A DNA stretch of 64,000 bases from an uncultured bacterium. Lineage in GTDB: Bacteria; Bacillota; Clostridia; Oscillospirales; Acutalibacteraceae. Made by a program: the position numbers and the translations under genes. Of the stretch, positions 38,291-47,935 are shown in pieces. Location of the stretch: the NCBI GenBank assembly GCA_905215055.1, contig CAJMOH010000005.1, forward strand, positions 1 through 64,000. The letters run 5' to 3'. The notes beneath the pieces were generated by a model. It was not told the DNA's origin. It ran no database searches and was given only the letters and a program-made list of their open reading frames with translations. The number at the start of each line of letters is the position of its first letter. Position 1 is the first letter of the stretch.

Positions 38291-39270
38291 AGTCCCAATT
38301 CCTCCTTCGCGTCCACGCACAGGGCCATGTGGCCCTTATGGACCACCATGGGAGGCGTTTCCTTTTCACAGATGTCCCGGCACTTGTAGCACCGGTTGCA
38401 GAAGGGGCAGCCGTGCTCGGACCGGTCCTCCAGGGCCGGCACTGTGCCGGGAATGGAGGAAAGCCGCTGGCCCCGCTTTGCCAGAGAGGGGATGGAGGCG
38501 ATCAGCCCCTTGGTATAGGGGTGCAGGGGATGGGCCAGCACCTCCTGGGTGGTGCCGCTTTCCACCACCCGGCCGGCGTACATGATGTACACCCGGCTGC
38601 ACATCTGGCGGATCACGCCCAGGTCATGGGAGATTAACAGCACGGCGGTGCCCATTTTCCTGTTCATGTCCCGGATCAGCTCCATGATCTGGGCCTGGAT
38701 GGTCACGTCCAGGGCGGTGGTGGGCTCGTCGGCAATGAGCAGCTCCGGCTGATTGACCAGGGCCATGGCGATCATCACCCGCTGGCGCATGCCGCCGGAC
38801 AGCCGGTGGGGATACTCGTTGTACAGACGCTCCACATCGGGCAGGCCCACCTGCTTCATCACGTCCAGGGCCTTCTGCTTGGCCTCCTCCTTAGAGGCGC
38901 CGTGAATGCGGGCGTTTTCTGCAATCTGCTTGCCCACTTTCATCAAGGGGTTCAGGGCAGTCATAGGCTCCTGGAAAATCATGGCGATGTTCCGGCCCCG
39001 GTACTGGTTCCACTGTTCCTCATTCAGTCCCCGCAGCTCAGAGCCGTCAAACAAAATCTTCCCCTGGGGGATTTTGGCGCCCCTGGGCTGCAGGCCAATG
39101 GCGGACAAAGCCGTCATGGTTTTGCCGCAGCCGGATTCCCCCACCAGGGCCACCATCTCTCCCGGCTCAATCCGCACGCTGGTATCCCGCACCGCGTGGC
39201 AGGTTTTGCCCAGGTCAAAGTCCACGGTCAGGCTTTCGATGGAAAGCACAGGGATTTTCTTATCTGCCAT
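38287..39270 (-). CDS. oppD: oligo/dipeptide ABC transporter ATPase (OppD-type)
   Basis: A 327-aa ATPase subunit with Walker A GESGCGKTMT, signature LSGGMRQR and Walker B LLIADEPTTALD. The C-terminal extension has CPFCNRCYKCRDIC. Its start overlaps the oppC 3' end by 11 bases. It energises uptake of peptides or similar solutes with OppF. Confidence 0.95.
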   Translation of the reverse strand: MADKKIPVLSIESLTVDFDLGKTCHAVRDTSVRIEPGEMVALVGESGCGKTMTALSAIGLQPRGAKIPQGKILFDGSELRGLNEEQWNQYRGRNIAMIFQEPMTALNPLMKVGKQIAENARIHGASKEEAKQKALDVMKQVGLPDVERLYNEYPHRLSGGMRQRVMIAMALVNQPELLIADEPTTALDVTIQAQIMELIRDMNRKMGTAVLLISHDLGVIRQMCSRVYIMYAGRVVESGTTQEVLAHPLHPYTKGLIASIPSLAKRGQRLSSIPGTVPALEDRSEHGCPFCNRCYKCRDICEKETPPMVVHKGHMALCVDAKEELGL

Positions 39271-40090
39271 GCTCGGTCACCTCCTGCAGCGCGTCGCCAA
39301 TCAGGTTAAAGCCCATCACCAGCAGGGTGATGGCCACGGCGGGTACCAGCACATACCAGCCCGCCTGAAGGATTTCCGCCTGGGCCTCGCTGAGCATTTT
39401 GCCAAAGCTGGGGGTGGGGGGCTGAATGCCCAGGCCCAGATAGGAAAGCCCCGCCTCGCTCATCACGGCGCCGGCAAAGCCCAGAGAGCTGGTGACGATC
39501 AGCTCCGGCACAATGTTGGGCAGAATGTGCCGGAAGATAATCCGCCCGTCTCCCGCGCCCCGAGACCGGGCCGCCTTGATAAACTCCGCGTCACGGTACT
39601 TGATAAAGCCGCTGCGGGTAATGCGGGCAAACCGGGGAATGGACATGACTCCCAAGGCGAAAATCAGGTTTTGAATGCTGTTGCCAAACACGGCGATGAG
39701 CATCAGCGCCAGCAGCACGCCGGGGAAGGCCATCTGGGTGTCGATCAGCTTCATGATAACCTCGTCGATCTTCCCGCCGTAATACCCGGCAACAGCCCCC
39801 ACGGCGCCGCCCACAACCAGGCCAAACACCACGGTGAGCGCCCCCACCAAAAAGGACACCCGGGCGCCCTCCATAATGCGGCTGAGCACGTCCCGGCCAA
39901 ACTGATCCGTCCCCAGGGGATGGGCGGCGGAAAAGAACTGCAGCTCGTTCTCCGTGTCCATCACGTCCGGGTCATAGGGCATATAGAAAAAGCCCACCAC
40001 CATCAGCAGCACCATCAGCCCCACCATGCACAGGCCAATGATGAAATTCTTGTTGTGCAGACACTTTTTTAAAATGGTACTTAAACGCAA
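39260..40090 (-). CDS. oppC: oligo/dipeptide ABC transporter permease (OppC-type)
   Basis: A 276-aa permease with six membrane helices. The N-terminal PLGTDQFGRDVLSRIMEGARVS block is diagnostic of the DppC/OppC family, and the EAA loop is EFIKAARSRGAGDGRIIFRH. The TTG start (40090) lies shortly after GGGAGGG. It is 18 bases downstream of oppB. Confidence 0.94.
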   Translation of the reverse strand: MRLSTILKKCLHNKNFIIGLCMVGLMVLLMVVGFFYMPYDPDVMDTENELQFFSAAHPLGTDQFGRDVLSRIMEGARVSFLVGALTVVFGLVVGGAVGAVAGYYGGKIDEVIMKLIDTQMAFPGVLLALMLIAVFGNSIQNLIFALGVMSIPRFARITRSGFIKYRDAEFIKAARSRGAGDGRIIFRHILPNIVPELIVTSSLGFAGAVMSEAGLSYLGLGIQPPTPSFGKMLSEAQAEILQAGWYVLVPAVAITLLVMGFNLIGDALQEVTEHGR

Positions 40091-40108
40091 ACCTCTGTCC
40101 CTCCCTCT

Positions 40109-41053
40109 TTACTTCAACCGAATGCGGGGGTCGATGACCGAGTACAGCACGTCCACCACAAAGTTGCAGATGACCACAATAATCGCCAGATACAGCACCA
40201 GGCCCTGAATCAGCGGCAGGTCCCGGGAGTTGATGGAGGAGGAGATCAGCCGGCCGATCCCCGGCAGGGAGAACACGTTCTCAATGATGATGCTGCCGCC
40301 CAGCACGTCGGTGATGGTCATGCCAAAAATAGTCAGCACGGGAATCAGGGAGTTGCGAAGCACATGGCCCCGCAAAATCTTCCGGGACGGCACACCCTTG
40401 CTCTGGGCGGTTTTCACATAGTCCTGGCGCTCCTGCTGGGTCACGCTGACCTTGACATAGCGGATCAGCACCGCCGCGGATCCAAAGGCAATGGCCACCG
40501 CGGGCAGGGTCAGGCTTTTCAGGCAGGCGGCGGGGTCCTGGGTAAAGGGGGTGTAGCCCATAGAGGGCAGCCAGCCCAAATTGACAGAAAAAATGTTAAT
40601 CAGCAGCACGGAGAAGCAGAACGCCGGCACGGAAAGCCCTAGCTGAGAGAGCAGAGACACCGGAAGAGCATAGGGCTTTTTGCTGTGATGAGCCAGCCAG
40701 ATTCCCACAGGAATACCGATCACCGCAGTGAGAAGCAGCGCGAAAACCGCCAGCTGCACCGTCACTCCGAAGGCGTTGCCAATCAGCTGGGAAACGGGCT
40801 GATGATACCGGTAAGAGGTACCCAAATCGCCCTGGAGCAAGCCGCCGATCCACTCCAGAAAGCGAATGGGAATGGGCCGGTCCAGCCCCATTTCCTCATG
40901 GAGCTGCTGAATCTGCATCTCGTCGGCGTCCACGCCCAGGATAACCAGCGCCGGATCTCCCGGCAGAATTTGAAACACCGCAAAGGTGAGGATGGACACC
41001 AGGAACAGGGTGACGAGAAAGCCCGCCACCTTTCGGATGTAATAATAGGCCAT
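40109..41053 (-). CDS. oppB: oligo/dipeptide ABC transporter permease (OppB-type)
   Basis: A 314-aa permease with six membrane helices. The start MAYYYIRKVAGFLVTLFLVS and the EAA loop DYVKTAQSKGVPSRKILRGHVLRN are typical of DppB/OppB. ATG 41053 is chosen over the upstream frame start (41125) because GGAAAGGA precedes it. It is separated from the binding-protein gene by about 150 bases that contain an inverted repeat. Confidence 0.94.
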   Translation of the reverse strand: MAYYYIRKVAGFLVTLFLVSILTFAVFQILPGDPALVILGVDADEMQIQQLHEEMGLDRPIPIRFLEWIGGLLQGDLGTSYRYHQPVSQLIGNAFGVTVQLAVFALLLTAVIGIPVGIWLAHHSKKPYALPVSLLSQLGLSVPAFCFSVLLINIFSVNLGWLPSMGYTPFTQDPAACLKSLTLPAVAIAFGSAAVLIRYVKVSVTQQERQDYVKTAQSKGVPSRKILRGHVLRNSLIPVLTIFGMTITDVLGGSIIIENVFSLPGIGRLISSSINSRDLPLIQGLVLYLAIIVVICNFVVDVLYSVIDPRIRLK

Positions 41054-41139
41054 AGGCGATTCAATCCTTTCCCACAGTGGAAGGGCCGCCCGGACACCTG
41101 CCCGGCGCGGCCCCACCCTACGCAATCAGCGCTGCGCGT

Positions 41140-41180
41140 TTTTGTTCGTTCCACCGTCCCGGGTTGCCGGGGGACGGCGG
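41140..41180 (-). promoter_or_regulatory. inverted repeat between binding-protein and permease genes
   Basis: A GC-rich inverted repeat, CCGTCCCGGG.../...CCGGGGGACGG (41154-41176), lies after the binding-protein stop. It lacks a T-tract, so it more likely protects the upstream mRNA or causes partial read-through, which would raise binding protein over permease. Confidence 0.4.
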
Positions 41181-41201
41181 TTTCAGTTGGCGGGCCGGTT
41201 C

Positions 41202-42803
41202 TCAGCCCTCGTAGTACAGCTTGGTCATGTCGTGGAAGGTGACAGGATAGAAGGTGTAGCCCTTCAGGTCTGTACGGCTGGCCACCACCAGGTTGGGGTC
41301 GCAGATATACACACCCACAGCGTCGTCCACCAAAATCTGCTGGCACTGCTTGTAGTTGTCAATGCGCTTCTGCTCGTCCAGCTCGGTGATAGAGTCGTTA
41401 ATCAGCTGGTCATACTCCGGGTTGGAGTAGTTGTAGAAGTTCCGGGCATAGCTGCTCTCAAAACGGCCCAGCACGGCGTCGGGATCCAGCTTGCCGGTCA
41501 GGCCGATGATGGTACCCTCGTAGCTGGCGTTTGTGTACACATCCTCCAGCCAGGTGGCCCACTCGATGGTCTCAATGTTCACCGTGATGTTGATCTGCTG
41601 CAGCTGCTGGGAAATAATCTGCGCGGTGTCCACATGGGCGGTGTAGTTGGCAGGCACCTTGATGGTGAACTCAAAGCCGTCGGCATAGCCGGCCTGGGCC
41701 ATCAGCTCCTGGGCCTTGGCCACGTCGGTGTCGTAAGAGCCTTCCACGTCGCCGTTGTAATAGGTGGCCATTACAGGGCTGAAGTTGGTGTACAGCTTGG
41801 TGGCGTAACCGCCGAACACACTGTCGATAATCTGATCCTTGTCAATGCAGTAGTTGATGGCCTGACGGACCTCCAGGCTGCTGAAAGGCTCAAACTCGTT
41901 GTTCAGGGCAAAGATCTGCACCATGTTCTGGGGGGAGTTGTAGATGTCAAACTGGCCCTCCAGCACAGCGGCGTCGTCCGCGCTGACAGAGGCAATGTCC
42001 AGGGTGCCGGACTGCAGGGCGGAAACCACCGCGGCAGCGTCGGTCATAATGTAGAACTCCACCCGGTCAATCTGAGCCATGCGGCTCTCGTCGTAGTAAT
42101 CGTCGTTCTTTTCCAGCACAATGCGCTGAGAGGGGGTGTACTCCACAAACTTAAAGGGGCCGGTGCCAACAGGATTGGCGGCCTGGTCGTCATAGCCCTC
42201 GGGCAGAATGGAGTCGATGTTCACAGACAGGAAGGAGGCGGAGGGCTCGCTGAGATGCACCACAAAGGTATATTCGTCGGGGGCCTCCACGCTCTCCACA
42301 ATCTCATAGTCGGAGGAAACAGCCTCGTTGCCGTCCAAACCGGCGAAGTTGTTGTAGGAGTACAGCACGTCGGCGGAGTCAAAGGCATCGCCGTTGTGGA
42401 AGGTCACGCCCTGGCGCAGATGGAAGGTGTAGGTCAGGCCGTCCTCGGAAATGTCCCAGCTCTCGGACAGCCCGGGGATGATCTCACCGTTTTCGTCGTA
42501 CAGGCACAGGCCCTCGAACACGTTGTGCATAATGGCCTCGGTATCAGAGGCGGCGGACTGCCAGGGGTCCAGGCTGTCCGGCTCGGAGCCGATGTTCATC
42601 CGCACCACGGTTTCATCACCGTTGGACTCAGCGGTTTCGCTGCTTTCCGCTTCAGAGGAAGAGGAAGCGGAGCTGTCGCCAGCGGAGGCGGAAGAGCTGG
42701 TGGAAGAGCCTTCGGAGCTGCTGCCGCCGTTGCCGCCGCAGCCGGCAAAAGCAGCCACCATCAAGGTCAAAGCCAGCACAAGGCTGAGAATACGTTTCTG
42801 CAT
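41202..42803 (-). CDS. oppA: peptide ABC transporter substrate-binding lipoprotein
   Basis: A 533-aa family 5 extracellular solute-binding protein. The signal peptide ends in the lipobox AFAGC (lipidated Cys22), followed by a Ser/Glu-rich linker (about 25-60). The core has the family's LDPWQSAASDTEAIMHNVFEGL and HLRQGVTFHNGD blocks. It captures peptides (or nickel/other ligands in some relatives) for the OppBCDF system downstream. The exact ligand cannot be read from sequence. First gene of the operon. Confidence 0.94.
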   Translation of the reverse strand: MQKRILSLVLALTLMVAAFAGCGGNGGSSSEGSSTSSSASAGDSSASSSSEAESSETAESNGDETVVRMNIGSEPDSLDPWQSAASDTEAIMHNVFEGLCLYDENGEIIPGLSESWDISEDGLTYTFHLRQGVTFHNGDAFDSADVLYSYNNFAGLDGNEAVSSDYEIVESVEAPDEYTFVVHLSEPSASFLSVNIDSILPEGYDDQAANPVGTGPFKFVEYTPSQRIVLEKNDDYYDESRMAQIDRVEFYIMTDAAAVVSALQSGTLDIASVSADDAAVLEGQFDIYNSPQNMVQIFALNNEFEPFSSLEVRQAINYCIDKDQIIDSVFGGYATKLYTNFSPVMATYYNGDVEGSYDTDVAKAQELMAQAGYADGFEFTIKVPANYTAHVDTAQIISQQLQQINITVNIETIEWATWLEDVYTNASYEGTIIGLTGKLDPDAVLGRFESSYARNFYNYSNPEYDQLINDSITELDEQKRIDNYKQCQQILVDDAVGVYICDPNLVVASRTDLKGYTFYPVTFHDMTKLYYEG

Positions 42804-42912
42804 GATTCTTTCTCCTTCGTCTTTTCAAATTTTCTTCTTTGTCATAAAACCAACACAGGATGCTACCATCTATATAGGCACGCGCTGCCGCGCGGTGTTT
42901 TCCTGTCTCTTG

Positions 42913-43614
42913 TCACGCCTGCCCGGCGTTAAGCCGCTCCAGCACCGAAGCGACGCCCCGAATATCCGGCACGCACCAGGGAAGCTCCAGCTCGGGAATG
43001 CCCAGCCTGTCCGGCGGGTTGAGAATGCAGAACGCCATTCCCACCTGAGAGGCGCCCACGCCGTCGTCGTAATAATTGTCCCCCACATAGAGGCAATTCC
43101 TTGGGTCCTCCCCGGAAAGCTCCAGGGCCTTCTCAAAAATACGGCGGTCGGGCTTTTCCACTCCCACCTCGCTGGAAACCACAATGGGGTCCAGAAACGG
43201 GGTCAAGCCGTTTTGCTCCAGCACGCTCCGGCAGGAGGGGTCCCAGTTGGAGATCAGGCCGGTGCGCACGCCTCTGGCCCGCAGGTCCCGCAGGACCGGA
43301 ACCGTAAAGGGAAAGGCGGTCCATTTGGCGGGGCGCTTGTCCTCCAGGGTCAGGCGGTAAAGCTCCTCAGCCAGCTGGGGAACAGCCAGCTCCTGACACA
43401 CCCTTTCCAAAAAGTCCCGAAGGACCTGCTTGCTTCCCTTGCCCAAAGCGCCCTGGCGCTCCCGCATAAAGAATTTGTTGGAAAGGTGATAGGCCCGCTG
43501 GGCTTCCTCCAGAGAAACCGAGCGTCCCAGCTGAGCAAGATGCTCCACATACCGGTTTGGAACATCGCTCTGGGCCAAGGTCAGGCCCAGGTCGAAAAAC
43601 ACACGTTGAATCAT
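42913..43614 (-). CDS. HAD-superfamily hydrolase
   Basis: A 233-aa HAD protein with motif I FFDLGLTLA (again Gly at the usual second-Asp position), motif II ISNWDPS, motif III VGVEKPDRRIF and motif IV LYVGDNYYDD, with a helical cap at about 20-100. ATG 43614 has AGGAG nine bases upstream; TTG 43620 is in frame before it. It precedes the opp operon by 109 bases and may be co-transcribed. Substrate unknown. Confidence 0.88.
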   Translation of the reverse strand: MIQRVFFDLGLTLAQSDVPNRYVEHLAQLGRSVSLEEAQRAYHLSNKFFMRERQGALGKGSKQVLRDFLERVCQELAVPQLAEELYRLTLEDKRPAKWTAFPFTVPVLRDLRARGVRTGLISNWDPSCRSVLEQNGLTPFLDPIVVSSEVGVEKPDRRIFEKALELSGEDPRNCLYVGDNYYDDGVGASQVGMAFCILNPPDRLGIPELELPWCVPDIRGVASVLERLNAGQA

Positions 43615-43848
43615 TGGCAATATCTCCTGTTCTGTCGAAACCAGAGGTATTATAAAGAGCGTTTGTTTCGCTTTCCCGCTGAGTTTTCGTAAATCTGCGT
43701 TAATTATACCACAGAATGTAAAGAGAGTGTAAAGTAGATTGCAGGAATTCTTCCCTATATGTTAAATAGGAAGAAGCCGTTCTGCAAGCGCCAGTTTTGT
43801 TAAATCCGTGTAAAGTTTCAAAAATGACAATTTTTTTGAAAAATCCTG

Positions 43849-43877
43849 TTGACAACCGCTTTCAGGAATGCTATAAT
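43849..43877 (+). promoter_or_regulatory. promoter of tRNA-Leu
   Basis: Consensus TTGACA (43849-43854), a 17-base spacer and TATAAT (43872-43877). The upstream stretch 43690-43848 is AT-rich and shows no gene. Confidence 0.9.
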
Positions 43878-43917
43878 AGTCGAGCGTTGAGACGAGAGTC
43901 CAACGAGAAAAGAAAAC

Positions 43918-44004
43918 GCAGGTGTGGCGGAATTGGCAGACGCGTATGGTTCAGGTCCATATGAGCGCAAGTTCATGCAGGTTCAAGTCCTGTCACCTGC
44001 ACCA
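43918..44004 (+). tRNA. tRNA-Leu (CAG anticodon)
   Basis: An 87-base class II tRNA. The acceptor stem GCAGGTG/CACCTGC is perfect and is followed by A and an encoded CCA. The anticodon stem TATGG/CCATA closes the loop TTCAGGT, giving anticodon CAG (reads CUG leucine). A long variable arm and a TTCAAGT T-loop are present. Confidence 0.97.
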
Positions 44005-44006
44005 GA

Positions 44007-44038
44007 CCGAGTATCCAGAAGGGTACTCGGTTTTTTTA
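44007..44038 (+). terminator. terminator of tRNA-Leu
   Basis: CCGAGTA/TACTCGG stem followed by TTTTTTTA, immediately after the tRNA. Confidence 0.9.
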
Positions 44039-44212
44039 TACCCTTTGCACAACATTCGCGCCAAGCTCGTCCTTTTCCTTTGTCCCGCCCCTGGCGTTTG
44101 TAGCGAGCGGCTGTTTTATCACTCCAAGCGTCCGCCTTTCAGCCGTTTTTCAAAGTTGATTTCCACACCCTTTTCCCCTAAGTGTCCAAAGCCCTCCACG
44201 GCAAAAAGACGG

Positions 44213-44256
44213 GGCTTCCCGCCTGGTTTTTCCAGGCAGGAGGCCCCGCTTTTTTG
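44213..44256 (+). terminator. strong hairpin terminator in a gene-free stretch
   Basis: GGGGCTTCC.CGCCTGG/CCAGGCAGGAGGCCCC with a T loop and a TTTTTT tail. The surrounding 44039-44395 shows no convincing gene; the hairpin probably catches tRNA read-through or marks a lost gene. Confidence 0.75.
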
Positions 44257-44395
44257 TTATTTCCGGGTGGTGTTCTCCGCATAGGAATCGCAGGGAATCA
44301 GCGTCTTCACGAGAGACTCCCTGCCTCTTCCCCGTGAGGAACTTCTCCCCGGCCTTTCTTCTTTCGCTGATGAGAGCTCTTTCGCAACAGCTTGC

Positions 44396-44794
44396 TCACA
44401 GTTTCAGGCCGTCCAGCCAGCCGCTGCCCCAGCTCTCTACCTGGCCGGCCAGCTCCGGCCGGGCATTTTGCTCCTGCTGGGCAATGTCCAGCTCCCCAGT
44501 GCTGTCCTCCTGGGAAAAGGCGGCCAAAGTCTCTCCCGCCTCCCCCTTCAGGCCCTTGTCCACTGTCACCGCCCGACGGCCCATCCCGTCAAAGCTTTTC
44601 CAAAACACCTCTTGATCTACCGATTGCCAACCCCGGATCGGGTCGGCCACCCGGTAAGCGTCCCCCTCTGGGACGGCCTCCTCTGTGGGACCGGCGGAAA
44701 TCAGAAGGGGCACAGCCCCTGCGGCCCATGGCAAAAGGGCGCCTGCCAGCGCCGCCGCCAAAAAGGCCGGCAGCCGTTTGTCTGTACTCCTCAT
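44396..44794 (-). CDS. small predicted secreted or anchored protein
   Basis: A 132-aa protein. A basic N-terminus precedes a hydrophobic segment (about 10-30), then a soluble region with DAYRVADPIRGWQSVDQEVFWKS and a Glu/Gln-rich end. No family recognised. The ATG at 44794 is nine bases after AAGGGAGG; GTG 44800 is in frame. It stands alone, divergent from the two-component operon at 45120, of which it could be a target. Confidence 0.55.
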   Translation of the reverse strand: MRSTDKRLPAFLAAALAGALLPWAAGAVPLLISAGPTEEAVPEGDAYRVADPIRGWQSVDQEVFWKSFDGMGRRAVTVDKGLKGEAGETLAAFSQEDSTGELDIAQQEQNARPELAGQVESWGSGWLDGLKL

Positions 44795-45027
44795 TCTCAC
44801 ATGCCTCCCTTCTGAAGCAAGGGGGATGACTTTTCCCCGCGAAGCAATCCTTCTGTTTCAGTATAATCAGCTGCTTGGGAAATGTCGAATACTTATCTTT
44901 TATTTTGTTCCATGCGTTTTTGCAATGGTAAAGTCCCCGCGCCGCCACCGGCCCCGTTCCAGGCCCCTGAGCCACAAAACAGCCGGAAAAAAGCACAGCC
45001 GGACCGGCTTTTCTCTCCCCTTTCGTG

Positions 45028-45036
45028 TGCTATAAT
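45028..45036 (+). promoter_or_regulatory. extended -10 promoter of the two-component operon
   Basis: TGC-TATAAT (45028-45036) is an extended -10; there is no good -35. A TTGACA at 45062 lacks a matching -10. The rest of 44795-45119 holds no gene. Confidence 0.5.
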
Positions 45037-45119
45037 AAAAGAAATCCTTGGGGGAGGCTTCTTGACACAGAGAGTACACATCCCTGTGCCATACTGAGGC
45101 TGGAAGGAGGAGATTCACT

Positions 45120-45797
45120 GTGAACAGCAAAATTTTGATTGTAGAGGACGAGGCCCGGCTTCGAGAGGTGCTTGGCGATTATTTTGCCAGCAAGGGGGAC
45201 TTTCCCTTCCAGGCGTCCAACGGCGCCCAGGCCCTGCGGCTTTTGGAGGAACAGTCCTTTGACGCCGTTTTGCTGGACATCATGATGCCCGGCCTTGACG
45301 GGCTTTCCGTCTGCCGGGCCATACGCAAAAGCAACGATGTGCCGGTTATTTTCCTCACTGCCCTCTCCGACGAGGACGACAAGCTGCTGGGGTACGAGCT
45401 GGGCGCCGACGACTATGTGACAAAGCCCTTTTCCCTGTCGGTGCTGCACGCCAAAATCACGGCGCTGATCAAGCGAAACCAGCGGCAGGTCCTTGCCGGA
45501 AACAGGCTGCAGGACGGGGACGTCACCCTCGACCTCTCCTCCCGCCGGGTGCTGGCGGGAAAACAGGAAATCTCCCTGACGCCAAAGGAGTTTGCCCTGC
45601 TCCGCTGTCTGATGGAGAACCGGGGCCTGGTGCTTTCCAGGGAACAGCTGCTGGTCAAATGCTGGGGCTATGACTACGAGGGAGAATCTCGGGCGGTGGA
45701 CACCCACATCAAGCGGCTGCGGGAAAAGCTGGGAGACCACGCCGCGCACATCAAAACCGTCATCAAGGCGGGCTATCGCTGGGAGGGGGAACGATGA
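45120..45797 (+). CDS. OmpR-family response regulator
   Basis: A 225-aa regulator. The receiver domain (1-120) has the phospho-acceptor Asp53 in LLDIMMPG, an acidic pair near 10-11 and Lys in DDYVTKPF. The winged-helix DNA-binding domain (about 130-225) ends with THIKRLREKLGDHAAHIKTV, below the recognition-helix region. It uses a GTG start after GGAAGGAGGAG. Its stop overlaps the kinase start (ATGA), a typical coupled pair. Confidence 0.96.
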   Translation: MNSKILIVEDEARLREVLGDYFASKGDFPFQASNGAQALRLLEEQSFDAVLLDIMMPGLDGLSVCRAIRKSNDVPVIFLTALSDEDDKLLGYELGADDYVTKPFSLSVLHAKITALIKRNQRQVLAGNRLQDGDVTLDLSSRRVLAGKQEISLTPKEFALLRCLMENRGLVLSREQLLVKCWGYDYEGESRAVDTHIKRLREKLGDHAAHIKTVIKAGYRWEGER

Positions 45798-47935
45798 AAA
45801 GGAAAACCATTCGCTCGCTTACCGCCATCACCCTGCGCGCGGGAGCTTTGGTTCTGGGAATCTGGCTTCTGTCCATGGGTCTGTTCACCGTTGGCACCGC
45901 GCAGTATGTGCTTCGGGAGGTGAGGGAAAAGGGCCAAGATTTCGCTGGAGACGCGGGAAACATCGGCGATTTGCAAGGCATCTACCAGCTGGACCGGCAG
46001 GATGACCTCCAGAACCTGAAGGCCATTCCCGGCTATTTGGACAATGCCATGCTGCAATGCTTGACCTATGCCTCTGTGGATGTGAACTCTCCCGGCTTTT
46101 ATGGGTCTGACGGCACCTATTGGAGCATCTATCCCTCGGTGTTTCTGAACTGTGACACGGCTTTGGCCTTTGTGGACGCCCAGGGAAATGTGCTTCACCA
46201 AAGCGGGGACGCCGTTGTCTATTTTGACTATGTAACCCAGGAGGGCTGGGAGCAAGCCGAAGAAACCATGCCCACAGAGGGCTACGCCTGGCTGGACCTG
46301 AGCGACCCTTCTGACCAGCGGTACCAGCTGTTTCGCAATTTCTACGAGCACACGGGACAGGGGGCAACCCTGCTCAGCGTAGAGGTCCTGCGGCTTACAG
46401 GCGTGTTTGACGGCACCCGGTTTGAGCCTTACGCCATCTCCATCATGGACAACAGCTCCTATAACCGTGCCTTGCAGGCCTGGATGCCGGAGGAATCCGC
46501 TCTGGAAAGCCCCTCCGAGGCGTCCCCCACGGAGGGGAGTGAAGGGGAGGGTTCCGCCGCCACCTCTGGCTCCGGGACCAGCTCTACCCCACCCCACACC
46601 TATGGCCTTTTAGACAACCTGGGCTATGTGGAGTGGCAGGAGCTGTTTGACAACACGGCTCAGGCGGACCCGTCCGAGGAGCTTGTCACCATCTACGGCA
46701 CCCGGCCGTTCATGACCCAGTACGAAGCCCAAGGGCCTGTCCGCTATCAGGGAGAAACCTACTCCAGCCTGCTGGACCTGCTGCTGGCCAAGGTCCCCGA
46801 AGGCCAAGGCCCCACAGCTGGCTTTTCGGCAAGCAGCCAGATGGACAATTTGTGGAGTGCGGTGGTGTTCAGCGCCGAAAAATTCACGGACTATTCCGGG
46901 TATGACCTGTACAGTCCAGAGGAGCCCCTGCCAGAGCCGGACTTCACCCTGCTGGCCGCGGTGCAGGCCAGTCCTCTGAAAATCGCCGCAAAGCTCCTGT
47001 GGAAAATCTATCTGGCCACAGGAGTCCTGGCGCTGCTGGGAATTCTGCTCATTCGGCGCGGCGTTCGAAAAAACCTGACCCAGCCTCTGGCGGAGCTTGA
47101 GCACGGGATGGAGCTGGGCTGGGTTCACCTGCCCAACTGGAACTGGGATTCCCTGCGGTGGAAGGAGATTTCCCTGCTGGTCCGCCAGTATCAGGCCACC
47201 CATGACCAGCTGCACAAGGACAAAAACGAAATTGCCCGGCTCAACGCTTCTCTGGACTATGCCCAAAGAGCGGAGGAAACCCGGCGCCAGATGATCTCTC
47301 ACCTGGCCCACCAGCTGAAAACCCCCCTGGCGGTGATTCACGGCTACGCGGAGTGCCTGCGGGAGCATATTGCGGAGGAAAAGCGGGACCGGTATGTGGA
47401 GGGAATCCTTGCCGAGTCTCAGCGGTCCGACCGCATGGTTTTGGAAATGCTGGACTTCTCCCGGCTGGAGGCAGGCAAGATCAAGCTCTCCCGGGACAAC
47501 ATCTCTCTGTTCTCGCTCTCCCGGGAAATTTTAGACAAGCTGGAGCTTCCCATTCAGGCCAAGGGCCTGGAGGTGACGGTTTCCCCCGCCGAGGAATTTT
47601 TCATCACAGCGGATGAAAGCCGCATTTCCCAGGCCCTGGAAAACTTTCTCACCAACGCGGTCAAATACACTCCTTCAGGGGGATGGATTCGCGTGCGGAT
47701 TCAAAGGGAGCCCGCCGAGGCCCTCTTTACAGTGGAAAACCAAAGCGCTCCCTTGTCTCAGCAAGCCCTGCGCAGCGTGTGGCTTCCCTTCTACCGGACG
47801 GAGGAGGCTCAAACAGAGCAGGGAACCGGGCTGGGCCTTGCCATCGCGAAAAGCATTATTGAGCTTCACGGCGGAAAATGCTTCGCGCAAAACCTAGAGC
47901 AAGGCGTCGCCTTCGGATTCAAAATTCCTTTGTAA
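45794..47935 (+). CDS. sensor histidine kinase with large extracytoplasmic domain
   Basis: A 713-aa kinase. Membrane helices at about 15-35 and 404-420 bracket an extracytoplasmic domain of about 365 residues, which is unusually large and contains a Ser/Gly/Thr-rich stretch near 236-262. The HisKA box is SHLAHQLKTPLAVIHGYAE, with the phospho-acceptor probably His506. The HATPase domain has NFLTNAVKYTPSGG, and GTGLGLAIAKSIIELHGG. It pairs with the overlapping response regulator. Signal unknown. Confidence 0.93.
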   Translation: MKRKTIRSLTAITLRAGALVLGIWLLSMGLFTVGTAQYVLREVREKGQDFAGDAGNIGDLQGIYQLDRQDDLQNLKAIPGYLDNAMLQCLTYASVDVNSPGFYGSDGTYWSIYPSVFLNCDTALAFVDAQGNVLHQSGDAVVYFDYVTQEGWEQAEETMPTEGYAWLDLSDPSDQRYQLFRNFYEHTGQGATLLSVEVLRLTGVFDGTRFEPYAISIMDNSSYNRALQAWMPEESALESPSEASPTEGSEGEGSAATSGSGTSSTPPHTYGLLDNLGYVEWQELFDNTAQADPSEELVTIYGTRPFMTQYEAQGPVRYQGETYSSLLDLLLAKVPEGQGPTAGFSASSQMDNLWSAVVFSAEKFTDYSGYDLYSPEEPLPEPDFTLLAAVQASPLKIAAKLLWKIYLATGVLALLGILLIRRGVRKNLTQPLAELEHGMELGWVHLPNWNWDSLRWKEISLLVRQYQATHDQLHKDKNEIARLNASLDYAQRAEETRRQMISHLAHQLKTPLAVIHGYAECLREHIAEEKRDRYVEGILAESQRSDRMVLEMLDFSRLEAGKIKLSRDNISLFSLSREILDKLELPIQAKGLEVTVSPAEEFFITADESRISQALENFLTNAVKYTPSGGWIRVRIQREPAEALFTVENQSAPLSQQALRSVWLPFYRTEEAQTEQGTGLGLAIAKSIIELHGGKCFAQNLEQGVAFGFKIPL

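Noticed and set aside
43918..44004. tRNA-Leu as an attachment site for an island
   Set aside because: No integrase or repeated tRNA 3' end lies beside it; the only integrase relic is 16 kb away.
45062..45095. TTGACA promoter just upstream of the response regulator
   Set aside because: The nearest -10-like CATACT is 22 bases away, too far for sigma-A; the extended -10 at 45028 is better.
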